A stretch of 64,000 nucleotides of DNA from Ralstonia sp. 25mfcol4.1. Its GTDB lineage: Bacteria > Pseudomonadota > Gammaproteobacteria > Burkholderiales > Burkholderiaceae. The notes beneath the pieces are model-generated. The model had not been told where the DNA came from. It worked only from the letters and a program-made list of their open reading frames with translations, and ran no database searches. Below are positions 25,497 through 33,827 of this stretch, piece by piece (the stretch's first letter is position 1; each line of letters starts with the position of its first letter). The translations under genes and the position numbers were made by a program. The DNA lies in assembly GCF_900104095.1 (NCBI RefSeq), contig NZ_FNJO01000001.1, positions 310,001 through 374,000 on the forward strand. The letters are read 5' to 3'.

Positions 25497-25886
25497 ATGG
25501 AAAACCTGTTCATCGCCGCCACGCCAAGCTCGCCCGAAGTGAGCTTCGACTTCGCGCGGCACACGCTCTCGCTCAAGGGCGAGTCCTACCCCGAGAATGC
25601 CGCCGTGTTCTACGGCGAGGCCATCAGCCGCCTGCGCAAGTACCTGGCCGACTGCGACGACACGGACGTGACCGTGAATGTGTCCCTGACGTACTTCAAC
25701 AGTTCGAGTACCAAGATGCTGTTCAGCATGTTCGACGCCCTCAAGGAGGCGGCGGAGCGCGGCAACCACGTGACGCTGCACTGGTTTCACGACGAAGACG
25801 ACGACACCATCCTGGAGTTTGGCCAGGAACTGCACGACGACTTCCCCGCCATCGACTTCATCGACGAAGTGACCACCAGCAGTTGA
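25497..25886 (+). CDS. siaC: SiaC-family (DUF1987) regulatory phosphoprotein
   Basis: A 129-residue anti-sigma-antagonist-like protein. The pattern SLTYFNSSSTKML is the family hallmark around the regulatory phosphosite, and T72 here is the likely counterpart of the phosphorylated Thr of Pseudomonas SiaC. Other family marks are SLKGESYPENAAVFY near the N-terminus and LHWFHDEDDDTILEFG near the end. Unphosphorylated SiaC is the known activator of SiaD. Its stop overlaps an in-frame TTG that could start the downstream cyclase gene, so SiaC and SiaD amounts may be coupled. Confidence 0.85.
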   Translation: MENLFIAATPSSPEVSFDFARHTLSLKGESYPENAAVFYGEAISRLRKYLADCDDTDVTVNVSLTYFNSSSTKMLFSMFDALKEAAERGNHVTLHWFHDEDDDTILEFGQELHDDFPAIDFIDEVTTSS

Positions 25887-25900
25887 ACGCGCCGCGCGAC

Positions 25901-26635
25901 ATGCCCCCTGCCGCAGCCATGTCGGAACCCGACCTGTTCGAATCGGAGAACAGCGCCCTGGCCCATGCCAAGGCCGTGTTCTGCGACGTGGACGCCGGTG
26001 AGGAAGCCTATCGCCATACGCTGGGCCAGCTGATCAGCTATTACGAACGGCTGATGCGCGAGACGCGCCGCCTGATCCGCCGCAGCGACCGCGAGGAGCT
26101 GGAAATGAACCGGCTGAACCACCGGCTGCAGGAACTGGCCCAGGAACTGGAGTATCGCGCCACGCACGATACGCTGACCGGCGCCCTGAACCGGGGCGCC
26201 GTGATCGACCGCGCCACCGCCGCGCTGGCGCGGGGCAGCCTGGCGCTGATCGTGCTGGACATCGACCACTTCAAGCGGCTCAACGACGATTTCGGGCATC
26301 CGGCCGGCGACACGGTGATCTGCGGCGTCACGGCCTGCCTGAAGGATACGGTCCGGGCCGAAGGCGCAATCGGCCGCGTGGGCGGCGAGGAATTCGCCGC
26401 GCTGCTGCCCGATTTCTCGATGGACGATGCGCTGGACCTGGCCGAACGGATGCGCTGCGCCATCGCCGGCCACGGATTTCCGCCACCCGTGAACCGCCAG
26501 GTGACGGCCAGCTTTGGCGTGAGCTGGTCAGCCCAGGGCCGTACATTCGAGTACGCCTATGGCCGCGCCGACGAGGCCCTGTACGAAGCCAAACGCAGCG
26601 GGCGCAATCGCGTGACCTGCGCCATCACGGCCTGA
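25901..26635 (+). CDS. siaD: SiaD-like diguanylate cyclase (GGDEF)
   Basis: Soluble diguanylate cyclase of about 244 residues. A coiled-coil N-terminal helix (about residues 25-85, rich in Glu/Arg/Leu) is the expected SiaC-docking region. The catalytic domain begins at TLTGALNRGA and contains LDIDHFKRLND and GRVGGEEFAALLP, with GGEEF intact. No RxxD inhibitory site sits five residues before the motif, so feedback inhibition may be absent and control left to SiaC. Start is uncertain: ATG 25901, ATG 25919 or TTG 25883 (overlapping the siaC stop) are all in frame and none has a convincing ribosome-binding site. Confidence 0.85.
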   Translation: MPPAAAMSEPDLFESENSALAHAKAVFCDVDAGEEAYRHTLGQLISYYERLMRETRRLIRRSDREELEMNRLNHRLQELAQELEYRATHDTLTGALNRGAVIDRATAALARGSLALIVLDIDHFKRLNDDFGHPAGDTVICGVTACLKDTVRAEGAIGRVGGEEFAALLPDFSMDDALDLAERMRCAIAGHGFPPPVNRQVTASFGVSWSAQGRTFEYAYGRADEALYEAKRSGRNRVTCAITA

Positions 26636-26710
26636 ACCGATTCGCCGGCCCGGCGCCTGCCGCCGCCCGCCCGCAGCCCGCCGCCTCCTGCCTGATTTCT
26701 CACCCGATTT

Positions 26711-26836
26711 CTATTGCCTGATCCGCTGCGGGTGCGTGGCGTAGTACGCCAGCACCAGCGATGCGGTGAACGCCATGCCAGCCACGGCAAAGGCAATCAA
26801 CGTCGGCATGGCAAAACCCCGGCTTTCCTTCGACAT
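26711..26836 (-). CDS. Small single-span membrane protein, 41 aa
   Basis: Forty-one codons from ATG at 26836 to TAG, with a perfect ribosome-binding site (AAGGAGG five bases before the ATG). The sequence begins MSKESRGFAMPTLIAFAV, forms one hydrophobic helix (about residues 10-31, ending LVLAYYA) and ends HPQRIRQ. The strong site and clean helix argue that it is a real gene although it is very short. It is convergent with siaD and divergent from the coiled-coil gene at 26967. No family is recognised. Confidence 0.6.
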   Translation of the reverse strand: MSKESRGFAMPTLIAFAVAGMAFTASLVLAYYATHPQRIRQ

Positions 26837-26966
26837 GCGAACCTCCTTGAATGGACGTTCTTGCATGGTAGGCGTCCTCGCTCCACTTTGCGAACTGTCT
26901 TATAGCGATTCCCCGCGCGATGGCCGACAGTCGAAGTTGAACATTTTTCAACCGGAGGCCTCAGGC

Positions 26967-27860
26967 ATGACGCCCAGACAGCAAAGACACCGCTCACGAT
27001 CCAAAAGACACCGCAACGTCCGCGACGGTGGGATCCTGCGCGGCGAATTTGATGCGAACGTTCGACGGCTCGACGAACGCATGAATCGCATGTTCGCCAA
27101 AAGCGACGAACGGTACAGAAGGGAATGCGAAGCACGAGACGAGCGGCTCAGGAAGGAACGCGAAGAACAAGAGCAGCAGCGCAGGAAGGAACGGGAGGAA
27201 CATGACGAGCGGCTCAGGCAGGAACGCGAGGAACAGGACGAGCGGCTCAGGAAAGAACGCGAAAAGCGGAAAGAAGAATATGAAAAGCAGTGCAAAGAAC
27301 AAAGCGAACGGGACAGACGGGAAGCCGAGCGGCGCATTGAAGAATCCAACCGGCGGACCGACGCGCTGTTGAAGGGCATGGATGAACGCTTCGCCGCGCA
27401 GTCCCGAAGCCTGGAGCAGCGGCTCGCCATCGAGCAGAATAACTTCCGCGAAATGATGGCCGTCCATTTGCGCAGCATGGACAAGCGCATCGACGACATG
27501 AAGGAGCAGTTCACGGCCCAGACGATGGCGATACGCGAGGACGTCGTGGAAATCCGCAGAGAATCGAAACTGCTGCGATGGAATATCTGGATCGCCGCCT
27601 GCACGACAGTCCTGGGCGTGGCGGGCGCGATGTCTGCAATGAACTCGGTCATCATCAGCGCGTTCGAGTCGGGGCGCGGTGCGTCGGCGGCGGTTGCCCG
27701 GCAAGCGACGCCGCCCACAACGCCGCCCAGACCCACGAACATGACAAATTTGTCATCCGGTAACACCCAGAAACCAGCGTCGGACGTTAGCACTCACACG
27801 CCCCTCCACCGTAGGGAAGACGCCGGAGATACATTAAAAGACAATCGGTCTCAGTCTTGA
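26967..27860 (+). CDS. Charged coiled-coil protein with 11-residue repeats and one C-terminal membrane helix
   Basis: Unknown function, 297 residues. The ATG at 26967 is preceded by GGAGG (8 bases upstream); the open frame extends further up but looks non-coding. Residues about 20-190 are almost only Arg, Lys, Glu, Gln and Asp, built on an 11-residue unit (DERLRKEREEQ and variants), suggesting a hendecad coiled coil or single alpha-helix. A longer heptad-like helix (about 130-210) leads to one membrane span (about 212-236, WNIWIAACTTVLGVAGAMSAM), then a Thr/Pro-rich tail. Base composition is clearly lower in G+C than the flanks, a sign of transfer. It ends just before a terminator and a tRNA gene. 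Confidence 0.7.
   Translation: MTPRQQRHRSRSKRHRNVRDGGILRGEFDANVRRLDERMNRMFAKSDERYRRECEARDERLRKEREEQEQQRRKEREEHDERLRQEREEQDERLRKEREKRKEEYEKQCKEQSERDRREAERRIEESNRRTDALLKGMDERFAAQSRSLEQRLAIEQNNFREMMAVHLRSMDKRIDDMKEQFTAQTMAIREDVVEIRRESKLLRWNIWIAACTTVLGVAGAMSAMNSVIISAFESGRGASAAVARQATPPTTPPRPTNMTNLSSGNTQKPASDVSTHTPLHRREDAGDTLKDNRSQS
27138..27269 (+). repeat. Four tandem 33-bp in-frame repeats inside the coiled-coil gene
   Basis: Units at 27138-27170, 27171-27203, 27204-27236 and 27237-27269 each begin with a form of GACGAGCGGCTCAGG and encode 11 residues. Units 1, 3 and 4 are closest to each other; unit 2 is more diverged. The protein-level 11-residue period continues more weakly afterwards. Confidence 0.85.
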
Positions 27861-27883
27861 TTGACCCCATGACATTTCACCCG

Positions 27884-27916
27884 GCCCGCTCGCCCCCGCG
27901 CAGCGGGCATTTTTTT
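27884..27916 (+). terminator. Intrinsic terminator after the coiled-coil gene
   Basis: GCCCGCT at 27884-27890 pairs with AGCGGGC at 27902-27908 across an 11-base loop, followed by A and a run of seven T. It lies 23 bases after the stop at 27860. Confidence 0.7.
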
Positions 27917-27959
27917 GGGCGGGTGCTGGATGAATCGGCGGCCGGAAGCGGAAACGAAA

Positions 27960-28008
27960 ATGCCCGCGGGCGCGGGCATCAGGATTCTGGCGGAGGGAGG
28001 GGGATTCG
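27960..28008 (-). repeat. Degenerate copy of the tRNA-Ser 3' end and its downstream hairpin
   Basis: These 49 bases repeat 28105-28153 with five mismatches by my count. The second copy contains the last 21 bases of the tRNA-Ser(GGA) gene and the hairpin beyond its CCA end. The copy here has no tRNA body, so it is a 3'-end relic of the kind left by integration or unequal duplication. Similarity seems to extend about ten bases further on the low-coordinate side (GGAAACGA). Confidence 0.6.
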
Positions 28009-28028
28009 CCTACATAGGCGCAGACCGC

Positions 28029-28050
28029 GGATTCGCTTGCAAGCGAATCC
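28029..28050. repeat. Perfect 22-bp palindrome
   Basis: GGATTCGCTTG is followed directly by its reverse complement CAAGCGAATCC, with no loop. It lies between the tRNA 3'-end relic and tRNA-Ser. Nearby are a second palindrome, CGCCTA-CA-TAGGCG at 28007-28020, and an inverted repeat with a four-base loop, GCAAGCCAA/TTGGCTTGC at 28066-28087. Confidence 0.8.
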
Positions 28051-28132
28051 CTTCGAATCCCTCGCGCAAGCCAAACTATTGGCTTGCTTCTGCCGGAAAC
28101 GACGATGCCCGCTGGCGCGGGCATCAGAATCT

Positions 28133-28223
28133 TGGCGGAGAGAGGGGGATTCGAACCCCCGATAGGCTATTAACCTATACACGCTTTCCAGGCGTGCGAC
28201 TTAAACCACTCATCCATCTCTCC
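28133..28223 (-). tRNA. tRNA-Ser(GGA)
   Basis: 91 bases on the minus strand with encoded CCA. Acceptor arms GGAGAGA and TCTCTCC pair fully, the anticodon loop reads CTGGAAA (anticodon GGA, decoding UCC/UCU), there is a long class II variable arm, and the T arm is GGGGGTTCGAATCCCCC. A hairpin (TGCCCGC/GCGGGCA) follows the 3' end. Confidence 0.95.
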
Positions 28224-28321
28224 GGGAAGTCCGCGATTATAGCAGAGCAGGCGCGGGTGTCCAGCAACGATACGCCGAACGATGGCAAAACCCGTCGGAC
28301 GCCTCCAGACGTTACATGGCC

Positions 28322-30373
28322 CTACCCCTTCCTCAGATAATTCACCAGCCGGTCGATCACCGGGGCGTTCCTTGGCGTGATCAGGCTCACCAGTATGGCG
28401 GCCGCGAAGCCGGCGGGGACGCCGAACGCTCCGGACGCGATCGGGTCCACGCCGAACCATCGGTTGCCGAAAATGCCGGTCATGCGGGTGAAGAACGGAT
28501 AATTCACGAAGATGTAGTACACCGCCACGGCAAGGCCGGTAGCCATGCCGGCGACGGCACCGGCTGCTGTTGTCCTGCGCCAGAAGATGGCCAGCACCAG
28601 TACCGGGAAGAAGCTCGATGCCGCCAGCGAGAACGCTGCGCCGACCAGGAACAGGATGTTGCCGGGCCGCAGCGATGTGACGTATGACGCGAACAGCGCC
28701 ACGCCCAGCAGCACCACCTTGGCCGTGGTTACGCGGCGCTGGTGGGTCGCCTGGCGGTCGATCATGTGGTAGTAGACGTCGTGCGACAGCGCGTTGGCGA
28801 TGGTCAGCAGCAGTCCGTCCGCCGTCGACAGCGCCGCGGCCAGTGCGCCGGCGGCGACCAGCCCGGAAATCACATAGGGCAGGCCGGCAATTTCCGGCGC
28901 GGCCAGCACGATCATGTCGGGCTGGATCAGTATCTCGGCCCATTGCACGATGCCGTCGCCATTCATGTCGCGGATGCCGAATACCGGCGGATCGACCTTG
29001 CGCCATTGCACTACCCACTGCGGCAGTTCCGCGTACGGCGTACCCACCAGGTGCTGGAAAAACTCGACCTTGACCAGCGCCGCCAGCGTGGGCGCCGACA
29101 CATAGAGCAGCGCGATGCAGAACACGGCCCACGCCACGGAATTGCGGCTTTCCTTGACCGATGGCGTCGTGTAGAGCCGCGTCAGGATGTGCGGCAGGCT
29201 GGCCGTGCCTACCATCAGGCAAAACACCAGCAGCACGAAATTGAGCCGGCGCGTCTTGCGTTCCTGCTCCGACGCAGCGGGATACGGTTCGGTCGATGGC
29301 GTGGAAGGCTGGCTGCGCGCCAGGGCTTCCTCGCGCTGCTGGGTCCACTGCTGCAGGGCGGCCGCGGCATCGGCGGGAAACGCCTGCCGTTCGCGCTCTA
29401 CCGTCTTGATCTCGCGCAGCGGCGCATTGCGGGCGCGCAGTTCCAGCAGGCGCGCATCAAGCAGTTGCCGCTCCTCGTTGAACGACATCGGCAGCCGGGC
29501 AATACGGTCCTGAAGGTCGATGGCCTGCTGGCGGAAGATCTCGCGCACCTGTTGTTCCGCGGGATCGCGATCGAGCTGCTTCTCCGCAGCGTCGATCTGT
29601 TGCAGCAGCCCGCCATAGCTCACCTGCGGCAGCACCTGATGGTGATGCTTCCATGCAATCAGCGACACCGCCAGCAGGAAGGCCACGATCAGCATGATGT
29701 ACTGGGCCACCTGCGTCCACGTCACGGCGCGCATGCCGCCCAGGAACGAACAAACCAGGATGCCGGCCAGCCCGAAGAACACGCCCACCGCGAATTCCAC
29801 GCCAATAAATCGCGTGACGATCAGCCCCACGCCCTGGATCTGGGCCACCAGATAGACAAACGAGCATAGCGATGCAGCCAGTACGGCAATCGCCCGCACG
29901 GGGATATTGCCGCCCGGCTTGCCGTTGCCATAGCGCGCCGCGAGGAAATCGGGAATCGTATATCCGCCATATTTGCGGAGGTACGGTGCCAGCAGGAACG
30001 CTACCAGGCAGTAGCCGCCGGTCCAGCCCATCACATAGGCCAGGCCCTCGTAGCCCGACGCGAAGATGATGCCGGCCAGGCCGATGAACGAGGCGGCGCT
30101 CATCCAGTCTGCCGCGATGGCCATGCCGTTGAACATGGCCGGCACGCGCCGGCCGGCCACATAGTATTCGTTGAGATCCGACGTGCGGCAGATCAGTCCG
30201 ATGCACGCGTAAATCGCGATCGTGACGAACAGGAAGACGTAGCCCAGCCAGAGCGCATCGGCGTTCGAATGCTCGAGCAGGCCCATCATGCCGACGAAGC
30301 CCAACAGTCCGAGCGTGAACAGGCCGTAGTACAGCATCAGCCGACGGCGGAAGCGCGACTGGGTGTCTGGCAT
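28322..30373 (-). CDS. Sodium:solute symporter, VC_2705-type (acetate/monocarboxylate family)
   Basis: Inner-membrane SSS-family transporter of 683 residues. Typical family segments are SDLNEYYVAGRRVPAMFNGMA, ADWMSAASFIGLAG and YTIPDFLAARYG; helices continue to the C-terminus. A hydrophilic, helix-forming insertion of about 130 residues (Gln/Arg/Glu-rich, around 245-375) interrupts the membrane core, making it longer than ActP (about 550); the large VC_2705 subgroup is known for extra length. The acs gene lies directly upstream on the same strand, so uptake of acetate or a related acid is the likely role. A strong terminator separates the two, hence separate transcripts. Confidence 0.85.
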   Translation of the reverse strand: MPDTQSRFRRRLMLYYGLFTLGLLGFVGMMGLLEHSNADALWLGYVFLFVTIAIYACIGLICRTSDLNEYYVAGRRVPAMFNGMAIAADWMSAASFIGLAGIIFASGYEGLAYVMGWTGGYCLVAFLLAPYLRKYGGYTIPDFLAARYGNGKPGGNIPVRAIAVLAASLCSFVYLVAQIQGVGLIVTRFIGVEFAVGVFFGLAGILVCSFLGGMRAVTWTQVAQYIMLIVAFLLAVSLIAWKHHHQVLPQVSYGGLLQQIDAAEKQLDRDPAEQQVREIFRQQAIDLQDRIARLPMSFNEERQLLDARLLELRARNAPLREIKTVERERQAFPADAAAALQQWTQQREEALARSQPSTPSTEPYPAASEQERKTRRLNFVLLVFCLMVGTASLPHILTRLYTTPSVKESRNSVAWAVFCIALLYVSAPTLAALVKVEFFQHLVGTPYAELPQWVVQWRKVDPPVFGIRDMNGDGIVQWAEILIQPDMIVLAAPEIAGLPYVISGLVAAGALAAALSTADGLLLTIANALSHDVYYHMIDRQATHQRRVTTAKVVLLGVALFASYVTSLRPGNILFLVGAAFSLAASSFFPVLVLAIFWRRTTAAGAVAGMATGLAVAVYYIFVNYPFFTRMTGIFGNRWFGVDPIASGAFGVPAGFAAAILVSLITPRNAPVIDRLVNYLRKG

Positions 30374-30403
30374 CAGCGCAACGATGAGTGGAAATCAGTA
30401 TGG

Positions 30404-30449
30404 AAAAAAAGCATTGTGCCCGCCCCGGGCAGCGCCGGGGCGGGCACAA
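30404..30449 (-). terminator. Strong intrinsic terminator downstream of acs
   Basis: A perfect 15-bp stem (TTGTGCCCGCCCCGG at 30414-30428 with its complement at 30435-30449) and a six-base loop; on the minus strand it is followed by GC and seven T (30404-30410). It starts 42 bases after the acs stop. Confidence 0.9.
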
Positions 30450-30490
30450 CGTGGGTCACGCCGCCGGATAGCGCGCATGAACCCGTGGCG

Positions 30491-32473
30491 TTACTGCGCC
30501 TGCTTCAGTTGATCCAGGATGGCCGGGTTTTCCAGCGTCGAGGTGTCCTGCGTGATTTCCTCGCCCTTGGCGAGCGACCGCAGCAGGCGTCGCATGATCT
30601 TGCCGGAGCGCGTCTTGGGCAGGTTGTCGCCAAAGCGGATGTCCTTCGGCTTGGCGATCGGGCCGATCTCCTTGCCCACCCAGTTGCGCAGTTCGGCGGC
30701 GATCTTCGTGGCTTCATCGCCGGTCGGACGCGACCGCTTGAGCACCACGAACGCGCAGATGGCCTCGCCGGTGGTGTCGTCCGGACGTCCCACCACGGCA
30801 GCCTCGGCCACGATCGGGTTCGACACCAGCGCCGATTCGATCTCCATCGTGCCCATGCGGTGCCCCGACACGTTCAGCACGTCGTCGATGCGGCCCATGA
30901 TCGTGAAGTAGCCGGTGTCCTTGTCGCGGATCGAGCCGTCGCCGGCCAGATACAGCGTGCCGCCCAGTTCCTCGGGGAAGTAACTCTTCTTGAAGCGTTC
31001 CGGATCGCCCCAGATCGTGCGGATCATCGACGGCCACGGACGCTTGATCACCAGGATGCCACCACTGCCGTTCGGCACGTCCTGGCCCGTTTCATCGACG
31101 ATGGCCGCCATGATGCCCGGCAGCGGCAGCGTGCACGAACCCGGCACCAGCGGCGTGGCCCCCGGCAGCGGCGTGATCACGTGGCCGCCGGTTTCGGTCT
31201 GCCAGAACGTGTCGACGATCGGGCAGCGTTCCTGGCCGATGTTCTTGTAGTACCACATCCACGCCTCGGGGTTGATCGGCTCGCCGACGGTACCCAGCAG
31301 GCGCAGGCTCGACAGGTCGTACTGCTTCGGGTGGATCTTCTCGTCGGCCTCGGCCGCCTTGATCAGCGAACGGATTGCGGTGGGCGCCGTGTAGAAGATG
31401 CTGACCTTGTGGCGCTGGATCATCTCCCAGAAACGCCCCGCGTTCGGGAACGTCGGCACGCCTTCGAACACGACCTGCGTGGCGCCGGCGGCCAGCGGGC
31501 CGTAGGCAATATAGGTATGGCCGGTGACCCAGCCGATATCGGCGGTACACCAGAACATGTCTTCGGGCTTGACGTCGAACGTCCAGCGCATCGTCATCAG
31601 CGCCCACAGCAGGTAGCCGCCGGTGCTGTGCTGCACGCCCTTCGGCTTGCCGGTGGAGCCCGACGTATAGAGCACGAACAGCGGATGTTCAGCGCTCACC
31701 GGCTCGGCTTCGCAGTGATCGGGCTGGCCGGCCGACACGTCTTCCATATAGCGGTCGCGGCCTTCGGTCCAGGCCACCTTGCCGCCGGTGCGGCGATAGA
31801 CCACCACGTGCTTGACCGCTTCGCAGCCGCCCAGCGCCAGCGCCTCGTCGGCAATGGCCTTGAGCGGCAGTGCCTTGCCGCCGCGCATCTGTTCGTCCGC
31901 CGTGATCAGCGCCACCGCACCCACGTCAACCAGGCGCTCCTGCAGCGACTTGGCCGAGAAACCGCCGAACACCACCGAGTGGGTGGCACCGATGCGCGCG
32001 CAGGCCTGCATGGCTACCACGCCTTCGACCGACATCGGCATGTAGATGACCACGCGGTCACCCTTCCTGATGCCCAGCGCCTTCAGCCCGTTGGCGAAGC
32101 GGCTGACCTTCGCCAGCAGTTCCTTGTAGCTGACGTGCGAGACGGCGCCATCGTCGGCTTCGAAGACGATGGCCGTCTTGTCGCCATTGCCTTTCTCGAT
32201 ATTGCGCTCGAGGCAGTTGTACGACGCGTTGAGCTGGCCGTCCTCGAACCACTTGTAGAACGGCGCATGGCTTTCGTCCAGCACCTTGGTGAAGGGCTTG
32301 TGCCAGTGCAGCAGTTCGCGGGCGTGGCGCGCCCAGAAGCCTTCGTAGTCGCGCTCGGCCTCGGCGCACAGGGCGTTGTACGCCTCCATGCTCGGAATCG
32401 CGGCGTTCTTCGCGAACGACTCCGGGGGATTGAAAACGCGATGCTCCTGCATTACCGACTCGATGGCGGACAT
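30491..32473 (-). CDS. acs: Acetyl-CoA synthetase
   Basis: AMP-forming acetate-CoA ligase of 660 residues: acetate + ATP + CoA to acetyl-CoA + AMP + PPi, in the cytosol. The start at 32473 ([18 protein letters not shown]) has AGGAGA nine bases upstream; the open frame extends beyond it without coding character. Motifs: [11 protein letters not shown] (adenylation P-loop), [35 protein letters not shown] and the C-terminal [12 protein letters not shown]625 in the last of these is the catalytic lysine that Pat-type enzymes acetylate for control. Together with the adjacent symporter it forms an acetate-use pair. Confidence 0.96.
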   Translation of the reverse strand: MSAIESVMQEHRVFNPPESFAKNAAIPSMEAYNALCAEAERDYEGFWARHARELLHWHKPFTKVLDESHAPFYKWFEDGQLNASYNCLERNIEKGNGDKTAIVFEADDGAVSHVSYKELLAKVSRFANGLKALGIRKGDRVVIYMPMSVEGVVAMQACARIGATHSVVFGGFSAKSLQERLVDVGAVALITADEQMRGGKALPLKAIADEALALGGCEAVKHVVVYRRTGGKVAWTEGRDRYMEDVSAGQPDHCEAEPVSAEHPLFVLYTSGSTGKPKGVQHSTGGYLLWALMTMRWTFDVKPEDMFWCTADIGWVTGHTYIAYGPLAAGATQVVFEGVPTFPNAGRFWEMIQRHKVSIFYTAPTAIRSLIKAAEADEKIHPKQYDLSSLRLLGTVGEPINPEAWMWYYKNIGQERCPIVDTFWQTETGGHVITPLPGATPLVPGSCTLPLPGIMAAIVDETGQDVPNGSGGILVIKRPWPSMIRTIWGDPERFKKSYFPEELGGTLYLAGDGSIRDKDTGYFTIMGRIDDVLNVSGHRMGTMEIESALVSNPIVAEAAVVGRPDDTTGEAICAFVVLKRSRPTGDEATKIAAELRNWVGKEIGPIAKPKDIRFGDNLPKTRSGKIMRRLLRSLAKGEEITQDTSTLENPAILDQLKQAQ

Positions 32474-32726
32474 GGGTTGTCTCCTGGTTTGGCTTTGACT
32501 GCTTTGGGTGCAAGGTACGCCCGGCGCCTTACTTAAACCTGACGGTCCGCTTTGGGCGATGCTGCGATGCAGCAGGTCTGGCATGGCACGGCACGGGAGA
32601 CTTGGGGGCACAAGTGCAGTCGGCTCTACTAAGTTAGCACAGCTATAATGCGCCGGACCCAAATACCTGAACGCGGCACACGCCCTTTCCATCGGATGGC
32701 ATGCCCCCTGCCATCGCAGCCGGCCC

Positions 32727-33704
32727 ATGGCGTGCGAAGGGTTAGCCCGCTCTGTCAAACGTGATGGTCTCCATCGGACGAACTTGCCCATCCACGCCCT
32801 CCTCCTGATCGCCGCGATGGCCCTTGTCGGCAGCAATGTCGGGCTCGGCAAATCGATCATTGCCCATGTGCCCGTGCTGCTGTTCGCGCTGATGCGATTC
32901 CTGATCGCCATCGCGTGCCTGGCGCCGTGGTACCGGCCGGCGCGCATGCGCACGGTGTCGCGCGGCGAATGGCTGAACCTGTTCCTGATGGCGTTCTTCG
33001 GCACCTTCATGTTCACGCTGCTGATGCTTGGCGGCGTGCGGCTGACCAGCGCGATGGCTGCCGGCGTGATCACCAGCACCATCCCGGCCACGGTGGCTAT
33101 CCTGTCGTGGCTGTTGCTGCGTGAGCGACTGTCGCGGCGAACGGTGTTTTCGGTGCTGCTGGCCGTGGCCGGCATCGCCGTGCTCAATGTCGCGCGCGGC
33201 GGCGGCCATGACGATCCAGGCGGCCTGGGGGGCGGCGACGCGCTGGCCGGCAACCTGATGATCCTGGGCGCGGTGGTCTGCGAATCGATCTACGTCATCC
33301 TGTCGCGGCGATTGTCGCAAACGCTGGCCGCCATCGAGATCTGCGCCTACACCCACCTGATCGGCGGAGCGCTGATGCTGCCGCTGGGCATCGTGCCGTT
33401 GCTAACTTTCGACTTCGGCGGCGTGGACGGCGCCACCTGGGCCATGCTGGTCTGGTACGCGCTGTCGGCCAGCGTGTTTTCGTTCTGGCTGTGGATGAAG
33501 GGCATTCGCCATGTGCCCGCACAGCTGGCCGGGGTCTTTACCTCGGTGCTGCCGGTGGCGGCCGCGGTCTACGGCATCGTGGTGCTTGGCGAGCGGCCCG
33601 GCTGGGCCCATGGCGTGGCGCTGGCCTGCGTGCTGGCCGGCATCGCGTTGGCCAGCTGGCCGGGGCCGATCGCGCGGCGGGCGCTGGACAGCGGACCACG
33701 CTGA
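32727..33704 (+). CDS. EamA-family (DMT) exporter
   Basis: Inner-membrane drug/metabolite transporter of 325 residues with ten predicted helices in two EamA repeats (first about 22-150, second about 175-312). Glycine-rich helix pairs such as [27 protein letters not shown] and [25 protein letters not shown] are characteristic. The substrate cannot be told. The start is uncertain: ATG 32727 has no clear ribosome-binding site, and a TTG at 32784 would begin directly before the first helix ([14 protein letters not shown]). A TATAAT box at 32644-32649 lies upstream, without a good -35 partner. Confidence 0.82.
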   Translation: MACEGLARSVKRDGLHRTNLPIHALLLIAAMALVGSNVGLGKSIIAHVPVLLFALMRFLIAIACLAPWYRPARMRTVSRGEWLNLFLMAFFGTFMFTLLMLGGVRLTSAMAAGVITSTIPATVAILSWLLLRERLSRRTVFSVLLAVAGIAVLNVARGGGHDDPGGLGGGDALAGNLMILGAVVCESIYVILSRRLSQTLAAIEICAYTHLIGGALMLPLGIVPLLTFDFGGVDGATWAMLVWYALSASVFSFWLWMKGIRHVPAQLAGVFTSVLPVAAAVYGIVVLGERPGWAHGVALACVLAGIALASWPGPIARRALDSGPR

Positions 33705-33827
33705 TCCGGCCCAACGACACTAACGAATCGTTACCCGGCCGCGCTGTCGGGTGTCATGCGCTGCACGGTACAATCGACCCCCTATTCGATTGTCTGCTGA
33801 CATTTACATTTTCTTCCGGCATCGCCC

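Noticed and set aside
27138..27269. Tandem 33-bp repeats as a possible CRISPR array
   Set aside because: Units are directly adjacent with no spacers and are in frame within a coding gene.
27857..28165. 102-codon plus-strand ORF ending GDSNPR across the tRNA-Ser 3' end
   Set aside because: It runs antisense through a tRNA gene and through palindromes; the terminal GDSNPR is the familiar false translation of an antisense tRNA T arm.
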